From Acidobacteriota bacterium (GTDB lineage: Bacteria > Acidobacteriota > Terriglobia > Terriglobales > Acidobacteriaceae), in assembly GCA_003223595.1 (NCBI GenBank), contig QHVR01000066.1, forward strand, positions 1 to 7,136: a DNA stretch of 7,136 nt, given 5' to 3'. A program made the position numbers and the translations under genes. Below are positions 6,309 through 7,136 of this stretch, one piece after another. The notes under the pieces were generated by a model. That model worked only from the letters and a program-made list of their open reading frames with translations. It was not told the origin of the DNA and made no database searches. How positions within the stretch are numbered: the first letter of the stretch is position 1; each line of letters starts with the position of its first letter.

Positions 6309-6338
6309 TTGGAAAGCGCGGCAGTTTTCAGGTATAAA
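6309..6338 (+). promoter_or_regulatory. Candidate promoter for the citrate synthase gene
   Basis: TTGGAA at 6309-6314 and TATAAA at 6333-6338 resemble sigma-70 -35 and -10 boxes (four and five matches of six) with an 18-base spacer, followed by an A tract. The position, about 65-70 bases before the ATG at 6406, is plausible. Confidence 0.45.
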
Positions 6339-6405
6339 AAAAGGTTGCCCTCCGCGCGACCGCTTCGCAGGGGTTATGCCAATTCTGCGGGAAACGAGAG
6401 ATCGA

Positions 6406-7136
6406 ATGCCTGGCCTCACTGCAAATCACGCGCCCAAAGGACTCGAAGGAGTCGTCGCAACCAACTCCAAAATCTGCTACATCGACGGAGATCGGGGCGT
6501 TCTTGCCTATCGCGGCATCGATATCCACGAACTTGCCGATCACTCGAACTTTGAAGAGACCTGCTATCTGCTGTGGTTCGGAAAGCTTCCCACGAGGCGT
6601 GAGCTGCGCGAACTGCACGACCGCCTGGCAGAGGAACGCAAGCTGGATGCTTCGATCATTTCGCTGATGCGCAACGCTCCTCGTCATGCTCTGCCCATGG
6701 ATGTACTGCGCACCGCCGTTTCGGCTCTCTCCTTCTACGATCCCCAGGAAAAAAGCAACGACAGCAAGGCGAATGTGGACAAAGCCATTCGCCTGACTTC
6801 GCAGATCGCGATGATTGTGGCGGCCTATGATCGCATTCGGAAAGGGCAGCCCGTAGTGGAGCCGGAGCGCTCGCTTTCTCATGCCGCAAATTTTCTGCTG
6901 ATGCTGAATGGCAAGCATCCCTCGGCGACGGCAGAACGGGCGCTCGACATCGCTTTGATTCTTCACGCCGATCATGAACTCAATGCTTCGACTTTTGCTG
7001 CGCGTGTGACGGCCGCGACTTTATCCGACATGCACTCTGCCATCACGTCTGCGATCGGGGCGCTAAAGGGGCCGCTGCACGGCGGCGCCAATGAGGCGGT
7101 GTTCCGCATTCTGCAGTCGATAGATTCGTCCGGGGC
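6406..7136 (+). CDS. Citrate synthase / 2-methylcitrate synthase, 3' partial
   Basis: The first 243 residues of a short citrate synthase-family enzyme, which condenses acetyl-CoA (or propionyl-CoA) with oxaloacetate. The N terminus GLEGVVATNSKICYIDG, then YRGIDIHELA and YLLWFGKLPT, is the standard opening of the roughly 370-380-residue bacterial type. Active-site regions are LHADHELNAST with H187 and GPLHGGANEAV with H225; the catalytic Asp lies beyond the window. Citrate and 2-methylcitrate synthases cannot be separated on this part, so no symbol is given. ATG 6406 has GAGAG at 6396-6400 five bases upstream. An in-frame ATG at 6376 would add ten residues, but its AGGGG is only two bases away. 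The gene diverges from the S46 gene across a 223-base gap. Confidence 0.9.
   Translation, partial: MPGLTANHAPKGLEGVVATNSKICYIDGDRGVLAYRGIDIHELADHSNFEETCYLLWFGKLPTRRELRELHDRLAEERKLDASIISLMRNAPRHALPMDVLRTAVSALSFYDPQEKSNDSKANVDKAIRLTSQIAMIVAAYDRIRKGQPVVEPERSLSHAANFLLMLNGKHPSATAERALDIALILHADHELNASTFAARVTAATLSDMHSAITSAIGALKGPLHGGANEAVFRILQSIDSSG

Noticed and set aside
6183..6405. tRNA (for example a UGA suppressor) or small RNA in the divergent gap
   Set aside because: No cloverleaf-like set of stems or CCA-type end was seen by eye; the gap is explained by two candidate promoters and leaders.
6328..6975. 215-residue open frame on the - strand over the citrate synthase start
   Set aside because: The + strand encodes clear citrate synthase motifs here, so the antisense frame is a by-product.

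Overview
The window looks like part of a chromosome from a moderately GC-rich bacterium, most likely a soil Acidobacteriota of the Koribacter/Terriglobia type. The evidence is indirect: an exported S46 dipeptidyl peptidase, a short citrate synthase, and an intragenic palindrome of a GGACAGCC/GGCTGTCC kind that I associate from memory with acidobacterial genomes. No rRNA, tRNA, CRISPR array, transposase or phage gene was seen.

Layout. Positions 1-4038 (+) hold a compact, probably co-transcribed run: the 3' two thirds of hcrA (molybdopterin subunit of a 4-hydroxybenzoyl-CoA reductase-type enzyme), hcrB (FAD/[4Fe-4S] subunit) overlapping it by 3 nt, a DUF3291 protein and an amidohydrolase-2/ACMSD-type metal-dependent hydrolase. 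A hairpin at 4048-4071 separates this run from a convergent gene for an exported S46 (DPP7-like) peptidase, 4089-6182 (-). A 223-nt divergent intergenic region with candidate promoters follows, then the 5' part of a citrate/2-methylcitrate synthase gene from 6406 (+), cut by the window end.

The main result is in hcrB. The gene is one continuous reading frame, with no frameshift, interrupted by exactly two TGA codons, at codons 172 and 180. Both fall on cysteine positions that ligate the extra [4Fe-4S] cluster found only in the HcrB branch of this family. The Cys-(16)-TGA-(8)-TGA-(9)-Cys spacing equals the Cys122/138/146/155 spacing I recall for the Thauera aromatica enzyme. The two outer ligands are ordinary TGC codons, and the frame stays open and well conserved to a TAA at 2619. 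This suggests site-specific UGA recoding, as selenocysteine or as cysteine through an opal-suppressor tRNA, to complete an iron-sulfur cluster. It does not look like random decay. UGA still appears to end hcrA and the S46 peptidase gene, so a global code change is unlikely.

Both hcrA and hcrB also carry an in-frame insert of about 30-35 codons with a perfect short palindrome, in places where the families normally have a short loop. They look like two unrelated palindromic elements that have been domesticated inside coding sequence.

Functionally, the left half points to anaerobic or reductive handling of an aromatic acyl-CoA, with the hydrolase and DUF3291 protein as possible accessory steps. 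The [2Fe-2S] subunit HcrC is absent here and must lie upstream or elsewhere. The right half is unrelated: extracellular peptide breakdown and central carbon metabolism.
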